A stretch of 64,000 nt of DNA, taken from contig NZ_JAPWGL010000001.1 in assembly GCF_027213645.1 (NCBI RefSeq), positions 1,240,001 through 1,304,000 on the forward strand. The letters run 5' to 3'. A program made the translations under genes and the position numbers. This DNA comes from Pedobacter rhodius. GTDB lineage: Bacteria > Bacteroidota > Bacteroidia > Sphingobacteriales > Sphingobacteriaceae. A model generated the notes under the pieces. That model saw nothing but the letters and a program-made list of their open reading frames with translations. It did not search any database and was not told the DNA's origin. Shown one piece after another: positions 53,577 through 63,225 of the stretch; within the stretch, counting starts at the first letter, position 1; every line of letters begins with the position of its first letter.

Positions 53577-55664
53577 TTATTGGGTTAGGTAGACCAAATA
53601 TGCAGGATTTTTCTTTAAAACATAATACTCAACTTTATTATTTTCAGCAAAATTTTTAAAGATTGCAATTTTGTAATCCTTGTTTGTTCCATCAATCAAA
53701 ATGGTTTTATAGTCAATTTTCCCGGAAAGATGCTCAACTTTGAACTTAGTATTTCCGGTTAGCCAAAGAGTTGAAAATTTCCCTTTACCTGTAAGCTTCT
53801 TGTAATTCAATTTATCATCTATGATTAATATATTGTAGTCATTAAAAACAATTTGATGTCTTTTCTTAACAAAATGTGGCATAATTACATCCTGTTTTAA
53901 ACTGATGTACTTTATTTTGCTAATCTGAGCCTGTTCCAATGCCGGTTTTACAAAGAATTGATAGTTTTTATCATCTATAATTAAGTCGGTTAATAAAACG
54001 GCTTCCGTACCACTTATAAATGCTGCTGCATAATTCTTCCTCAGTGTAAAAAAGATAATTTTTTTCTGATGGACTGCTATCCAGTTATCATAAATTGCAA
54101 TTGAAGCATAAATAATATAAAGCATCAATGCTATTGAGAGCAACTTCTTATTATATTTTACTAACGCATACACACAAAATCCTAAAGCTACACTCAATAA
54201 AATTAACTCAGGAAGATTTATCCAAATCGATGAATATGTTGAATAAGGCAAATCTGCAATCCATTTTAAAACTGAATTTGTGAAAACAATAATCCATTCA
54301 AAAATCGGAGCAAGTCTGTCAAAAACCGGAATTAAAACACCAATTCCCAAAATTATAATCAGGATTAACGGAATAGAAATGAATAAATTTCCGATCAGGA
54401 AATAAACTGGAAATCGATGGAAATAATAAATACACAATGGAAATGTAACCAGTTGCGCAGCTAACGACAGGGCGATTAATTCCCAAACTTTATTTAACAA
54501 CTTATGCTTTATATAAATCCATTTATAAATTTTGGGCTGAAGATATATCAATCCAAAAACTGAAACATAAGACAACTGGAAACCAACATCCCAAATTGAA
54601 AATGGGTTATAAACCAGTTGACAAAAGGCTGCAAAAGCCAGGGTATTGTAGGCATTTTTATTCCTGGCGAATGTTTTTGCTGTAATAAAAATGGTTATCA
54701 TAATCGCTGAACGAACAACCGATGGCGATAAACCTGTAATTAGTGAATAAGCCCAGATTAAACAACAGATTAAAATGAATTTGAATATTTTTAGTGATTG
54801 TTTCTTGTCGAGTAAAGTCAAAATAAAATCGAGTATGAAAAAAATAATTGCCACGTGGCTTCCTGAAACTGAAAGCGCATGAATGGTTCCGGTTTTGGAA
54901 TAAGCAGCTAGAGTTTCCCTGGTTAAATCTGAACGATAACCTAAAATTAAAGTGGATGCAACAGCAAAAGCTTCGTCATTTTTAATTAGTTGCCGGTATT
55001 TGGTAATTTGTTTTTCTCTTAGAAGAAGTGCAAACTTTATAACAGGATTGCCAATATTTCGATTCGTTTTTAAAACATGATTTTGGTCGATAAAGGTTTG
55101 TTTATAAATGTTCTGACCAGCCAGCCAATATTTGAAATCAAATTCGGCAGGATTATAAGGTGGTTCAACTTCTGCATATCTGGCAGAAACAATTACCTCA
55201 TCGCCATATCTTAAATGGATAGGATTAAGGCTGTCTACTTTCAAAGCCACTAGTAATTGTCCGCTCAACTTAATTTGCTTGGAATTTTCATAGCCTGAAA
55301 CCACTCTGGCTTTAAATCTTAAAATGCCGCTGGTATGTTCTGGTTCGTCATTTACCCAAATTTTTAAACAGGTGTAATTTTTCGTAGCGAAATAATCGGA
55401 TCTCAGTTTTTCGCTTTTCAATAGGCAGAGCAGGCCGCCAAAAACAAAAAAAAACAGAAAGATTAAAATTCCTGTGATACCCTTAAATTTATAAGCATTC
55501 AGTTTTTTATAATTTATATTGACAATTAAAATGAAAAAGAATGTTGCGGCTGATGCGATTGCCAAAATCAAAATTGCTTGCTCATTCTGAAAAAAATAAA
55601 GCAAAGCAATTCCCATTAAAAATGGCAATAGAATTCTTGCGAAAATATATTCTGCTTTAAACAT
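53577..55664 (-). CDS. ComEC/Rec2-family competence membrane protein
   Basis: A 695-residue polytopic inner-membrane protein of natural transformation, thought to be the DNA uptake channel. N-terminal DUF4131 region (YTCLKIWVNDEPEHTSGILR, LLVALKVDSLNPI), the competence domain (HALSVSGSHVAIIFFILDFI, SLITGLSPSVVRSAIMI) and about ten membrane helices. The soluble tail (about 555-695) has a beta-rich domain but no HxHxDH, so it lacks the metallo-beta-lactamase nuclease domain of full-length ComEC. Next to helix-hairpin-helix genes, other candidate DNA-binding partners. Confidence 0.87.
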   Translation of the reverse strand: MFKAEYIFARILLPFLMGIALLYFFQNEQAILILAIASAATFFFILIVNINYKKLNAYKFKGITGILIFLFFFVFGGLLCLLKSEKLRSDYFATKNYTCLKIWVNDEPEHTSGILRFKARVVSGYENSKQIKLSGQLLVALKVDSLNPIHLRYGDEVIVSARYAEVEPPYNPAEFDFKYWLAGQNIYKQTFIDQNHVLKTNRNIGNPVIKFALLLREKQITKYRQLIKNDEAFAVASTLILGYRSDLTRETLAAYSKTGTIHALSVSGSHVAIIFFILDFILTLLDKKQSLKIFKFILICCLIWAYSLITGLSPSVVRSAIMITIFITAKTFARNKNAYNTLAFAAFCQLVYNPFSIWDVGFQLSYVSVFGLIYLQPKIYKWIYIKHKLLNKVWELIALSLAAQLVTFPLCIYYFHRFPVYFLIGNLFISIPLILIIILGIGVLIPVFDRLAPIFEWIIVFTNSVLKWIADLPYSTYSSIWINLPELILLSVALGFCVYALVKYNKKLLSIALMLYIIYASIAIYDNWIAVHQKKIIFFTLRKNYAAAFISGTEAVLLTDLIIDDKNYQFFVKPALEQAQISKIKYISLKQDVIMPHFVKKRHQIVFNDYNILIIDDKLNYKKLTGKGKFSTLWLTGNTKFKVEHLSGKIDYKTILIDGTNKDYKIAIFKNFAENNKVEYYVLKKNPAYLVYLTQ

Positions 55665-55757
55665 TAAACACAGTTTAACCTAATTATGGTTTATATTTTA
55701 AATGGTAATAGCCATAGAAGAAAGGTAAGATTATTAAAAACCATCCCAGCCCGATTT

Positions 55758-57788
55758 TTAAAACTGGTACCTTAACTGAATTTTCAACTCCGATTTTTTA
55801 TTCCCTTGTATTTCATCAAGATATGTTCCTACAGTTTCAACATCTTTGTAAATGAACATGGCGTATCTTGCCCAAAGATTTAAATTTTTTAACAGGTTAT
55901 ATTTTAAATTGAAATACGTTCTGAAACCTTTCCCACTGTACATCCCAAATGCAAAGCTGTATAATACATCATCTTCATAAGCATAAATCCGACTGTTATA
56001 ACCTTGCGTATCAAAATAGGCAATCCTTAAGTTTCCGGTAATTTTTGAAAACATTGGCGAATAATCAACATCCTGGTAAATGAGATAGCCGAATTCTTGA
56101 TTAGTATTTCCCTTTTTGAATTGAGAGACCTCTGCCCGGTTTTGGAAACTCCATTTTTTGTTCAGTTGCCAACTTAATTCAACGCGATACCCTTCTTTTT
56201 TTACATCATCTAAAAAGTTAATCGGAACTTCTAAATCAGTGTTTTGCTGTTTGTTTTCAGTTTTAAATCTGGCCAAAACCCTAAAAGTTTTGCTCGGTGT
56301 GTAAACTGCCTGACTTAAAATTTCGTAACCTTTTGATGGTGCGTCAACACGATACTTTAACCACGGAAACCGGAAATAATCTCCATAAAAAGAAAATGAC
56401 CAACGTTTGTTTGGTATCACGTTTAAACCTACGTACAAGCCTTTTTCATTAACGGCTTCAGTTGCTTCGGCTAGGGCCTGGTTAAAAAAATTATGGTAAT
56501 CTTTCGAATAATTTCTATACGTTAAAGCAGCTGAAACAGTAGGAGATAAACTAATTAAAGCGCCGTTCACATGCGCTAAACCAGTATTTAAACTTTTTCC
56601 GGCTTCGCCAAAGAAATAAATATTTTTATAGGTATAATTATAATAAGCACCTACGTTTGTTAAGGAATTTCCTGTGAAGCTAAATCTATCATAAACGGCA
56701 GTTTGCGTAATAAAACTATTTCTGTATTTACTTTGATAAGCGATAGCGCCAACTCCAAGCTCGCTTTTTGTATATTGAATAGCTGCTCCAAAAATTTGCT
56801 GACTTAAAGAGTTTTTATTTTTAATTTCAGTTAGGGTTCTATGATAACCGCTTTGATTAACAGTTGTCTGAACCAGATGACCGTTAAAATCCAAATCCTG
56901 ACTTGCGTCTAGATTTCGGTAAGAAAGAAAAGGAGTGAGATCGATGTTTTTAAAAAGATTTACAGTTGCTGAGAAGCCTCTTAAAAAAGAATATTCGTTT
57001 GCCGAGGTGTAAGGGCGCAGGCCTAAATCTTTTTTTGCGACACTGGTTACATCAGGGCCTTTTCCAAAAGAAAAACCCGACCACATGGTTATGCCCTGAC
57101 CAAATTGTAAAATATAATCACCAACCACTAATTTTTTAATCCGGTTCAATTTAAAGATTGCGATGTTTCCTGAAAAGAAATCAAATGGTTTTCCTATAAA
57201 TTTTTCTCCGGCATCCTTATCTAAGGTTATTGCTGCAGAAACAATTGTACCATAATGATACCGGTAACGTGTTTGAAACCTTTCAGGTGAACCTATGTAT
57301 CGGTTTCCAGGCAAATTTGTAAAGCCTTTTTGTGTTTGTAAGGTCTGCGCGAAGCGCATAACCAGATCATTTTCGCCAAAACTGAAAATATTTTTAAATG
57401 TAAGTTTCTCATATTCAGTAGCATGATTTAAAGTAACGAAAGGCAGTAAGCTTTGAACGGTTTTGACATCAAAACCATCAATACGCTGCAGTTCTAAAAC
57501 ATCGATAAATTTTCCGTTTTCTTTAACATAAGCAAAAAAGTTACTGATTTGTAGGGGAGAGAGAAAAACGAAGGTCTTCAACTCTTCAGGTGTGGTTTTA
57601 TTTAAATTAATTGGATGTTTTCTGTATTTTGTTAATACATCTACTAATTCCGTCATATCGTAATTGTCAGGAAGGTTTTCAGCTACACTTTCCAATATAT
57701 CCCGTACGTCAATTTCTTGTTCAGTTATCTGCGCATTCGCAATGAATCCCATCATTACAAACACTACTGTAATTAACCTAAAATGCAT
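55758..57788 (-). CDS. Helix-hairpin-helix outer-membrane beta-barrel protein
   Basis: A 676-residue exported protein. Signal peptide MHFRLITVVFVMMGFIANAQ, a ComEA-like HhH region (about 55-130, HPINLNKTTPEELKTF, LQRIDGFDVKTVQSLLPF) followed by a long barrel-like segment from about 140 with a C-terminal aromatic strand (SELKIQLRYQF). HhH proteins of this kind lie next to PorV/PorQ-like genes in Bacteroidota. ATG 57788 gives the signal peptide; an ATG at 57827 would be longer without one. It overlaps the upstream gene by 11 bases. Confidence 0.8.
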   Translation of the reverse strand: MHFRLITVVFVMMGFIANAQITEQEIDVRDILESVAENLPDNYDMTELVDVLTKYRKHPINLNKTTPEELKTFVFLSPLQISNFFAYVKENGKFIDVLELQRIDGFDVKTVQSLLPFVTLNHATEYEKLTFKNIFSFGENDLVMRFAQTLQTQKGFTNLPGNRYIGSPERFQTRYRYHYGTIVSAAITLDKDAGEKFIGKPFDFFSGNIAIFKLNRIKKLVVGDYILQFGQGITMWSGFSFGKGPDVTSVAKKDLGLRPYTSANEYSFLRGFSATVNLFKNIDLTPFLSYRNLDASQDLDFNGHLVQTTVNQSGYHRTLTEIKNKNSLSQQIFGAAIQYTKSELGVGAIAYQSKYRNSFITQTAVYDRFSFTGNSLTNVGAYYNYTYKNIYFFGEAGKSLNTGLAHVNGALISLSPTVSAALTYRNYSKDYHNFFNQALAEATEAVNEKGLYVGLNVIPNKRWSFSFYGDYFRFPWLKYRVDAPSKGYEILSQAVYTPSKTFRVLARFKTENKQQNTDLEVPINFLDDVKKEGYRVELSWQLNKKWSFQNRAEVSQFKKGNTNQEFGYLIYQDVDYSPMFSKITGNLRIAYFDTQGYNSRIYAYEDDVLYSFAFGMYSGKGFRTYFNLKYNLLKNLNLWARYAMFIYKDVETVGTYLDEIQGNKKSELKIQLRYQF

Positions 57789-58578
57789 AACCAACGGCAA
57801 TTTGAGGTGTATAACCAAGATTGGCATCGTAAGTAGTTGCCATATCTAATAAAAATTTCTTGCAGTTCAGGCCAAAACCTGCATGTTGCTTAAATGGCTT
57901 TGCACTTAAGCCGCCACGCAAACTGAGTAGATCGATAATTTTGTAATCGATGCCCAAGCTTACATTGATAGATTGATTAAGAATTTTGCTTACCGTAGTT
58001 GCAATTAATACCTTATCAGATGCGAAATAACCAGCACCAACATGAAATGAAGTTGGTATTTTTGCGACAATTTCGGTGCTGTTAAATTTTTGCTTAAAGG
58101 GATTATTAACGAACGCACCTAATGTGAACTGCCTTTTAAATTGATACAGTACCCCAACATCTACGGATAACCCTTTAGAAGAAGCATAATTTGCAATTTT
58201 TAATTGATGGTAATTTCCATTTAAACCAATGGAAAGTTTGTTTCCAAACCTCTTCGTATAGAGAAAACTAAACTTACTTTCGTTGTATTCCGAAAAGCCA
58301 TATCGTTGAAAACCGGCACCAATAATGTTGTTTCTGAATGGGACAACAGCAGCGAAAGCTTGTGTGCTAATTTCGTTATTAAAAAGATGTTTAATATAGC
58401 TTAGTGAAACCGCAGGCGTCTTAAATTCAGAAATCCCTGAGGGATTTGCCTGCAAAGACCAGATATCGGTAACAGCAGCACCATTGTTGCCCATGGCTGT
58501 CAGTCTCGGGCCTAAATTGTTCTGAGCAAATAAATAAAAAGGGGTGAGGGAGATTAACAATACATTCCATATTTTCAT
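57778..58578 (-). CDS. PorV/PorQ-like outer-membrane beta-barrel protein
   Basis: A 266-residue exported protein beginning with signal peptide MKIWNVLLISLTPFYLFAQ, then GPRLTAMGNNGAAVTDIWSL and QANPSGISEFKTPAVSLSY, the opening motif of PorV/PorQ-type (FadL-like) barrels, and ending with GYTPQIAVGYAF. PorV homologues act with the type IX secretion system; which subtype this is cannot be decided by eye. Its last 11 bases overlap the HhH gene, so the two are translationally coupled. Confidence 0.78.
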   Translation of the reverse strand: MKIWNVLLISLTPFYLFAQNNLGPRLTAMGNNGAAVTDIWSLQANPSGISEFKTPAVSLSYIKHLFNNEISTQAFAAVVPFRNNIIGAGFQRYGFSEYNESKFSFLYTKRFGNKLSIGLNGNYHQLKIANYASSKGLSVDVGVLYQFKRQFTLGAFVNNPFKQKFNSTEIVAKIPTSFHVGAGYFASDKVLIATTVSKILNQSINVSLGIDYKIIDLLSLRGGLSAKPFKQHAGFGLNCKKFLLDMATTYDANLGYTPQIAVGYAF

Positions 58579-58898
58579 AAAAAGGTTTTAACCAGTTAAA
58601 AAAAATAGGGGTGATTGTTTTTTGTTACGCTAATGTAAGAAAATTATTTATATCAATAATAAATTTTATTTTGAAATTCCCTGTTAAACTATTCGGCCCG
58701 TTGGTAATCGGCTAAGTGCCTTGCGCAAAGCTTATTGCAATAATTAACATTAGTAAAACCGACGCCGAAATAGTTTTATAAGAAAAAATCATCTTGGTTT
58801 AGTTGGGATGACCAAGGTAATTTTTTTTGCAATTGCAAATGAAGATGAAATTTAACTTTGTTATACCGATGTTTAGCCAGAAGGAATTAACTACGGCC
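58579..58898 (-). other. Intergenic region between the MerR and PorV/PorQ-like genes
   Basis: About 320 bp. It contains a 26-codon frame that reads as an orphan signal peptide (58712-58792) with a TAG stop after the signal. The rest shows no gene. Confidence 0.6.
58712..58792 (-). CDS. Orphan signal-peptide-like short frame (tiny gene or remnant)
   Basis: A 26-residue frame: IFSYKTISASVLLMLIIA, then ISFAQGT and a stop. It has a basic start, hydrophobic core and an AQ cleavage site typical of exported Bacteroidota proteins, but almost no mature part. Past the TAG the frame continues PITNGPNSLTG and stops 19 codons later. It could be the 5' fossil of a lost exported protein or a tiny leader. 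No promoter match is clear. Confidence 0.4.
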   Translation of the reverse strand: MIFSYKTISASVLLMLIIAISFAQGT

Positions 58899-59234
58899 TT
58901 ATAACTCCTGCGACAGATTCATTAAAAACCCCTTAAGTTTTTCAAGGGAATCGATAATCTTCTGATTTTCTTTAACAGCGCCTTTATTATTTTTTAAATA
59001 TTCTTTTGCACCTTTAAGTGTAAAACCTTTCTCATCAACCAGATTGAAAATAATCTTTAAATTCTCGATATCATCAGGCGTGAATAAACGGTTGCCTTTC
59101 TTGTTTTTTTTGGGCTCAAGTATATCAAATTCCTTTTCGTAAAAGCGGATTTGTGATGCGTTTACATTAAACATTTCAGTCACTTCGCCCATGGTATAAT
59201 ACATTTTATTAATGTCTCTTTCTTTATACGGCAT
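58899..59234 (-). CDS. MerR family transcriptional regulator
   Basis: A 111-residue DNA-binding protein. The winged-helix MerR head is YYTMGEVTEMFNVNASQIRF, YEKEFDILEPKKNKKGNRLF and the dimerisation helix follows (TLKGAKEYLKNN...EKLKGFLMNL). There is no C-terminal effector-binding domain, so it is a minimal repressor or activator. It is divergent from alaS; a TACATTTG -7 element is 48 bp upstream (59282-59289) overlapping the alaS promoter region. Confidence 0.87.
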   Translation of the reverse strand: MPYKERDINKMYYTMGEVTEMFNVNASQIRFYEKEFDILEPKKNKKGNRLFTPDDIENLKIIFNLVDEKGFTLKGAKEYLKNNKGAVKENQKIIDSLEKLKGFLMNLSQEL

Positions 59235-59281
59235 AACTTGTGCTTGATTATGAGTGTTTTATATCGGTTAATTAAAGTGTT

Positions 59282-59289
59282 CAAATGTA
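59282..59289 (-). promoter_or_regulatory. -7 element of the MerR gene
   Basis: TACATTTG on the minus strand, matching TAnnTTTG. Confidence 0.45.
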
Positions 59290-59322
59290 GCTCGATTTTT
59301 CCTGATTAACGCAATAAAATTT

Positions 59323-59330
59323 TAATTTTG
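59323..59330 (+). promoter_or_regulatory. -7 element of alaS
   Basis: TAATTTTG, 19 bases before the alaS ATG; -33 element weak. It overlaps the control region of the divergent MerR gene. Confidence 0.45.
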
Positions 59331-59349
59331 TTCCTCCAATATTTAAATA

Positions 59350-61962
59350 ATGACAGCTAAAGAGATAAGACAGGTGTTCCTTAATTTTTTTGAACAGAAA
59401 CAACATCATATTGTTCCATCGGCACCAATTGTAGTTAAAAATGACCCAACGTTAATGTTTACCAATGCGGGGATGAATCAATTTAAAGATTTGTTTTTAG
59501 GCGAAGCTGCCATTAAATATTCAAGGGTTGCCGATACCCAGCGTTGTTTGCGGGTGTCTGGAAAACACAACGACTTGGAAGAAGTTGGTATCGATACCTA
59601 CCACCACACCATGTTTGAGATGCTGGGAAACTGGAGTTTTGGCGATTACTTTAAAAAAGATGCCATTGCCTGGAGCTGGGAATTGTTAACTGAAGTTTAC
59701 AAAATTCCGAAAGAAAAATTATACGTTACTTATTTCGAAGGTGACGAAAAAGAGGGCTTGGAAAAAGATCAGGAAGCTTATGACCTTTGGAAACAATATG
59801 TAGATGAAAGCCATATTTTGCCAGGAAATAAAAAAGATAATTTCTGGGAAATGGGCGATACAGGTCCTTGCGGTCCGTGTTCTGAAATCCATGTAGATTG
59901 CCGTACAGATGAAGAAAAAGCATTGGTGGATGGTGCTACTTTGGTGAATGCCGACCATCCGCAAGTTATCGAAATCTGGAATAATGTATTTATGCAGTTC
60001 AACCGTTTAAAAGATGGTTCGTTGCAAAGTTTACCGGCAAAGCATGTTGATACGGGAATGGGTTTTGAACGTTTAGTACGTGTTTTACAGGAAAAAACTT
60101 CCAACTACGATACCGATGTTTTCCAACCGATGATTCAATTCATTGCAGTTAAATCCGGGATTCACTATGGCGCTGATGAGAAAACCGACATCGCAATGCG
60201 GGTAATGGCCGACCATATACGTGCCATCTCATTTGTAATTGCCGATGGCCAGCTACCATCAAATAACAAGGCTGGTTATGTTATCCGCCGGATTTTGCGC
60301 CGTGCGGTACGATATGCGTATACCTTCTTAAACTTTAAAGAGCCATTTTTAAATCAGTTGGTTCCATTATTGGCCGAACAATTTAAAGGTGTATTCGATG
60401 AATTGATTTCTCAACAGGATTTTGTTCAGAAAGTAGTTTTAGAAGAAGAGGTTTCGTTTTTGAGAACTTTATCTACTGGCATTCAGCGTTTCGAAAAATA
60501 TCAGGCTATCAATGATTTAGTGGAGGGAAATTTTGCTTTCGAATTATCAGACACTTTTGGCTTTCCAATTGATTTAACTGAGCTGATGGCTAGAGAAAAG
60601 GGCTGGAGTGTCGATTTAGCCGGATACGAGCAAGCACTTAAAAAACAGAAAGATGATAGTCGTGCAGCTACCTCAATTGATACAGGCGACTGGATTATCG
60701 TAAACGCTGATGACCAAAGTGAATTTGTGGGTTACGATGATTTAGAAATTGAAACCGAAATCTTAAAATACCGTCAGGTTAAAGCAAAAGGTAAAGAGCA
60801 GTATCAAATCGTTTTACGCCAAACACCTTTTTATGCAGAAAGCGGCGGTCAGGTTGGAGATACCGGCCGTTTAGAAGACCATAGCCGCCAATTTTGGGTT
60901 GACATTACGGATACCAAAAAAGAAAATGGTTTAACCGTTCACTTCGCCGACATTCTTCCGGATAACCTTGAAGGTAAATTCTGGGCGGTAGTTGATGAAG
61001 ATAAACGTGTTTTGACGGAAGATAATCACTCGGCAACGCACTTATTGCATGCAGCTTTGAAGCAGGTTTTGGGCAAGCACGTAAACCAAAAAGGCTCTTT
61101 GGTAAATGCAGATTACTTACGTTTCGATTTTTCTCACTTCGCAAAAGTAACTGATGAGGAACTTGCTCAAATTGAGGTAATTGTGAATCAAAAAATCAGA
61201 CAAAATATTAAGCTAAAAGAACAACGGAATGTTCCGTATCAAGATGCAATTGAAAGTGGTGTTACCGCTTTGTTCGGCGAAAAATATGGTGATTTTGTTC
61301 GTATGATAACTTTCGACGACCATTTTTCGAAGGAACTTTGCGGTGGTACACATGTTAAGGCAACAGGACAAATTGGTTCTTTCAAAATTATTTCAGAAAG
61401 TGCTGTAGCAGCCGGTGTTCGTAGAATTGAAGCGATTACGGCTGATAAAGCTGAGCAATATTTTTTAGACCAGAGGAAAGAGCTTGGTCATTTAAAAGCA
61501 TTATTAAATGGCTCAAAGGATTTACCTGCATCGGTTCAGGCTTTACTTGATGAAAATGCAAAACTGAAAAAAGAGATTGAAAAATCTACTTTGGAACGGG
61601 TAAATATTTTGAAACATGACATCGTTCATCATGTTCGTGGAATAAATGGTGTAAATTTAATTGCAAAACACATCGACTTACAAAGTGCTGATGCAATAAA
61701 AAATCTGGCTTTCTCATTGAAAGATATGATTGATAACTTATTCCTGGTTTTTACGACAGAAATTGATGGCAAACCTGGAATTACAGTGATGCTTTCGGAC
61801 GATTTAGTTAAAAAAGGTATGAATGCGTCGAACATCGTTCGTGAATTGGGTAAAGAAATTCAGGGCGGTGGCGGTGGTCAGCCTTTTTATGCAACTGCTG
61901 GAGGTAAGAACCCTGAAGGTTTAAAAGCTGTTTTAGAAAAAGCTGAAAGTTTTATTAAATAA
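59350..61962 (+). CDS. alaS: Alanine--tRNA ligase
   Basis: An 870-residue class II synthetase. Catalytic core (about 1-440) with [19 protein letters not shown] and NLVEGN-like motif regions, an editing domain with [11 protein letters not shown] and the zinc CGGTHV block, and a C-terminal coiled coil plus C-Ala domain ([20 protein letters not shown]). Length is standard. It charges tRNA-Ala and deacylates Ser/Gly-tRNA-Ala. Divergent from the MerR gene; a small OMP gene follows 27 bp downstream. Confidence 0.97.
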   Translation: MTAKEIRQVFLNFFEQKQHHIVPSAPIVVKNDPTLMFTNAGMNQFKDLFLGEAAIKYSRVADTQRCLRVSGKHNDLEEVGIDTYHHTMFEMLGNWSFGDYFKKDAIAWSWELLTEVYKIPKEKLYVTYFEGDEKEGLEKDQEAYDLWKQYVDESHILPGNKKDNFWEMGDTGPCGPCSEIHVDCRTDEEKALVDGATLVNADHPQVIEIWNNVFMQFNRLKDGSLQSLPAKHVDTGMGFERLVRVLQEKTSNYDTDVFQPMIQFIAVKSGIHYGADEKTDIAMRVMADHIRAISFVIADGQLPSNNKAGYVIRRILRRAVRYAYTFLNFKEPFLNQLVPLLAEQFKGVFDELISQQDFVQKVVLEEEVSFLRTLSTGIQRFEKYQAINDLVEGNFAFELSDTFGFPIDLTELMAREKGWSVDLAGYEQALKKQKDDSRAATSIDTGDWIIVNADDQSEFVGYDDLEIETEILKYRQVKAKGKEQYQIVLRQTPFYAESGGQVGDTGRLEDHSRQFWVDITDTKKENGLTVHFADILPDNLEGKFWAVVDEDKRVLTEDNHSATHLLHAALKQVLGKHVNQKGSLVNADYLRFDFSHFAKVTDEELAQIEVIVNQKIRQNIKLKEQRNVPYQDAIESGVTALFGEKYGDFVRMITFDDHFSKELCGGTHVKATGQIGSFKIISESAVAAGVRRIEAITADKAEQYFLDQRKELGHLKALLNGSKDLPASVQALLDENAKLKKEIEKSTLERVNILKHDIVHHVRGINGVNLIAKHIDLQSADAIKNLAFSLKDMIDNLFLVFTTEIDGKPGITVMLSDDLVKKGMNASNIVRELGKEIQGGGGGQPFYATAGGKNPEGLKAVLEKAESFIK

Positions 61963-61989
61963 CCATTACTATAATTAACCTCTTTTAAA

Positions 61990-62574
61990 ATGAAAAGATA
62001 CTTTTTGTTTGCCATCTTTATGGTAAATTTTACAACTGCTTTTGCTCAGACAGATAGTTTATCAAAATCTATAAAAGCTAAATCTGATGCCATAGGCCAT
62101 GGTGGTAATAATGAAATCAGAATTAATCTACTCTATACGGTTATAGGTATTCCTGAAGTGACTTACGAAAGGTTACTGGAAGATAATATGGGTGTAGGTA
62201 TTTCTGTAGCGGTTAGATTAACTGACGAAAATGTTTTTGGGAGTCGTTTCAATTATATAATTACGCCGCATTACAGGCTTTATTTTGGAAGTAAAAAAGC
62301 AAATGGTTTTTTTATTGAAGGCAATGCCGGAGTAGTGTCTTATAAAGAATCTGATTACTCATCATTAGCTTATACAAGCTATCCACCGAACTTTGATTAT
62401 TCAGTATTTGATAAAAATTATACAAAGCTTGGGCTCGGGGTTGCCGGTGGCGCAAAGTTCTTAACCCGGAACGGTTTCTTGGGAGAGGCTTACCTTGGTT
62501 TAGGCAGGGTTTTTGGCAGCCAATCTATAGACGTTTATCCTCGGTTTGGATTGTCAATCGGTAAAAGATTCTAA
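61990..62574 (+). CDS. Small outer-membrane beta-barrel protein
   Basis: A 194-residue exported protein: signal peptide MKRYFLFAIFMVNFTTAFAQ, then IRINLLYTVIGIPEVTYERL and a barrel-like series of strands ending in FGLSIGKRF. The INLLYT-GIPE-YER opening recalls DUF3575-type OMPs of Bacteroidota. Function unknown. It sits 27 bp after alaS and is bounded by a bidirectional terminator. Confidence 0.65.
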   Translation: MKRYFLFAIFMVNFTTAFAQTDSLSKSIKAKSDAIGHGGNNEIRINLLYTVIGIPEVTYERLLEDNMGVGISVAVRLTDENVFGSRFNYIITPHYRLYFGSKKANGFFIEGNAGVVSYKESDYSSLAYTSYPPNFDYSVFDKNYTKLGLGVAGGAKFLTRNGFLGEAYLGLGRVFGSQSIDVYPRFGLSIGKRF

Positions 62575-62576
62575 AT

Positions 62577-62605
62577 AAAAAAGAGGCTAGAAAGCCTCTT
62601 TTTTA
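62577..62605. terminator. Bidirectional terminator
   Basis: AAAAAAGAGGC, loop TAGAAA, GCCTCTTTTTT. T runs on both strands; it serves the converging genes at 61990 and 62608. Confidence 0.9.
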
Positions 62606-62607
62606 TT

Positions 62608-63111
62608 TTAATGTCTGCCATGTTTTTCTCTGTGTCCTCTGGAGAATAGACTTGAATTTACTCGTCTGTCATGTTGCCTGTAATCGACACGTTGTGGTCT
62701 GTAATGATTTCCTGGAGAATTGTATCTGATTCGGTTGCCACCTCCATAAGAACTGCGATAGTAGTTAGAATGGTTTGAATACCTTACCCGGTGCGTATTG
62801 TAACTACGGTATGGCGTATTACCATAAACTACTACCTTTCTTCCATGGTTTAAATTGTAGCCTCTATATCTTGCAGGCAAATACCTTGACCTTGTCCAAC
62901 GGCTACCGCTTAAGTAAACAAACTGCCTCTGCGGAACATAATAGTACGACTGAACTTCGGGAAGATAATAATAATTAACGTTTTGGTAGCCAGCGGGAAC
63001 CCATGCCGGTTGTGTACCAATATTTACATTTAAACTTACCTGAGCGTTAGATTGATTAGATGTTAAAGCCACGATACCTACAATCGCGGAAATGATTAAT
63101 AACTTTTTCAT
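62608..63111 (-). CDS. Secreted tyrosine-rich protein, paralog 1
   Basis: A 167-residue exported protein: signal peptide MKKLLIISAIVGIVALTSNQ, then SLNVNIGTQPAWVPAGYQNV, YYYLPEVQSYYYVPQRQFVY and LPARYRGYNLNHGRKVVVYG. A basic, Arg/Tyr/Asn-rich tail (YNTHRVRYSNHSNYYRSSYG, REKHGRH) follows. It shares the core with the next gene, so they are tandem duplicates. Function unknown; the name YXWGXW-type or the like is not used because I cannot confirm it. A sigma-54-like motif precedes it (63140-63155). Confidence 0.8.
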   Translation of the reverse strand: MKKLLIISAIVGIVALTSNQSNAQVSLNVNIGTQPAWVPAGYQNVNYYYLPEVQSYYYVPQRQFVYLSGSRWTRSRYLPARYRGYNLNHGRKVVVYGNTPYRSYNTHRVRYSNHSNYYRSSYGGGNRIRYNSPGNHYRPQRVDYRQHDRRVNSSLFSRGHREKHGRH

Positions 63112-63139
63112 AATCGGTTTTTTTGTGTGTTAACAATAA

Positions 63140-63155
63140 TTCAAACGCTATGCCA
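63140..63155 (-). promoter_or_regulatory. Sigma-54-like motif upstream of paralog 1
   Basis: Minus strand: TGGCATAGCGTTTGAA; TGGCA and TTG have the -24/-12 spacing (TTG starts 11 bases after the T of TGG). The -12 C is A. The motif ends 28 bp before the ATG. The same motif is at 63754-63769. Confidence 0.45.
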
Positions 63156-63225
63156 AAATTTCTATTGTAACAGAGATATAAAAAAAGAGCTTTTTTCAAA
63201 AATCCATTGTTAATTTTAGCCTGAA

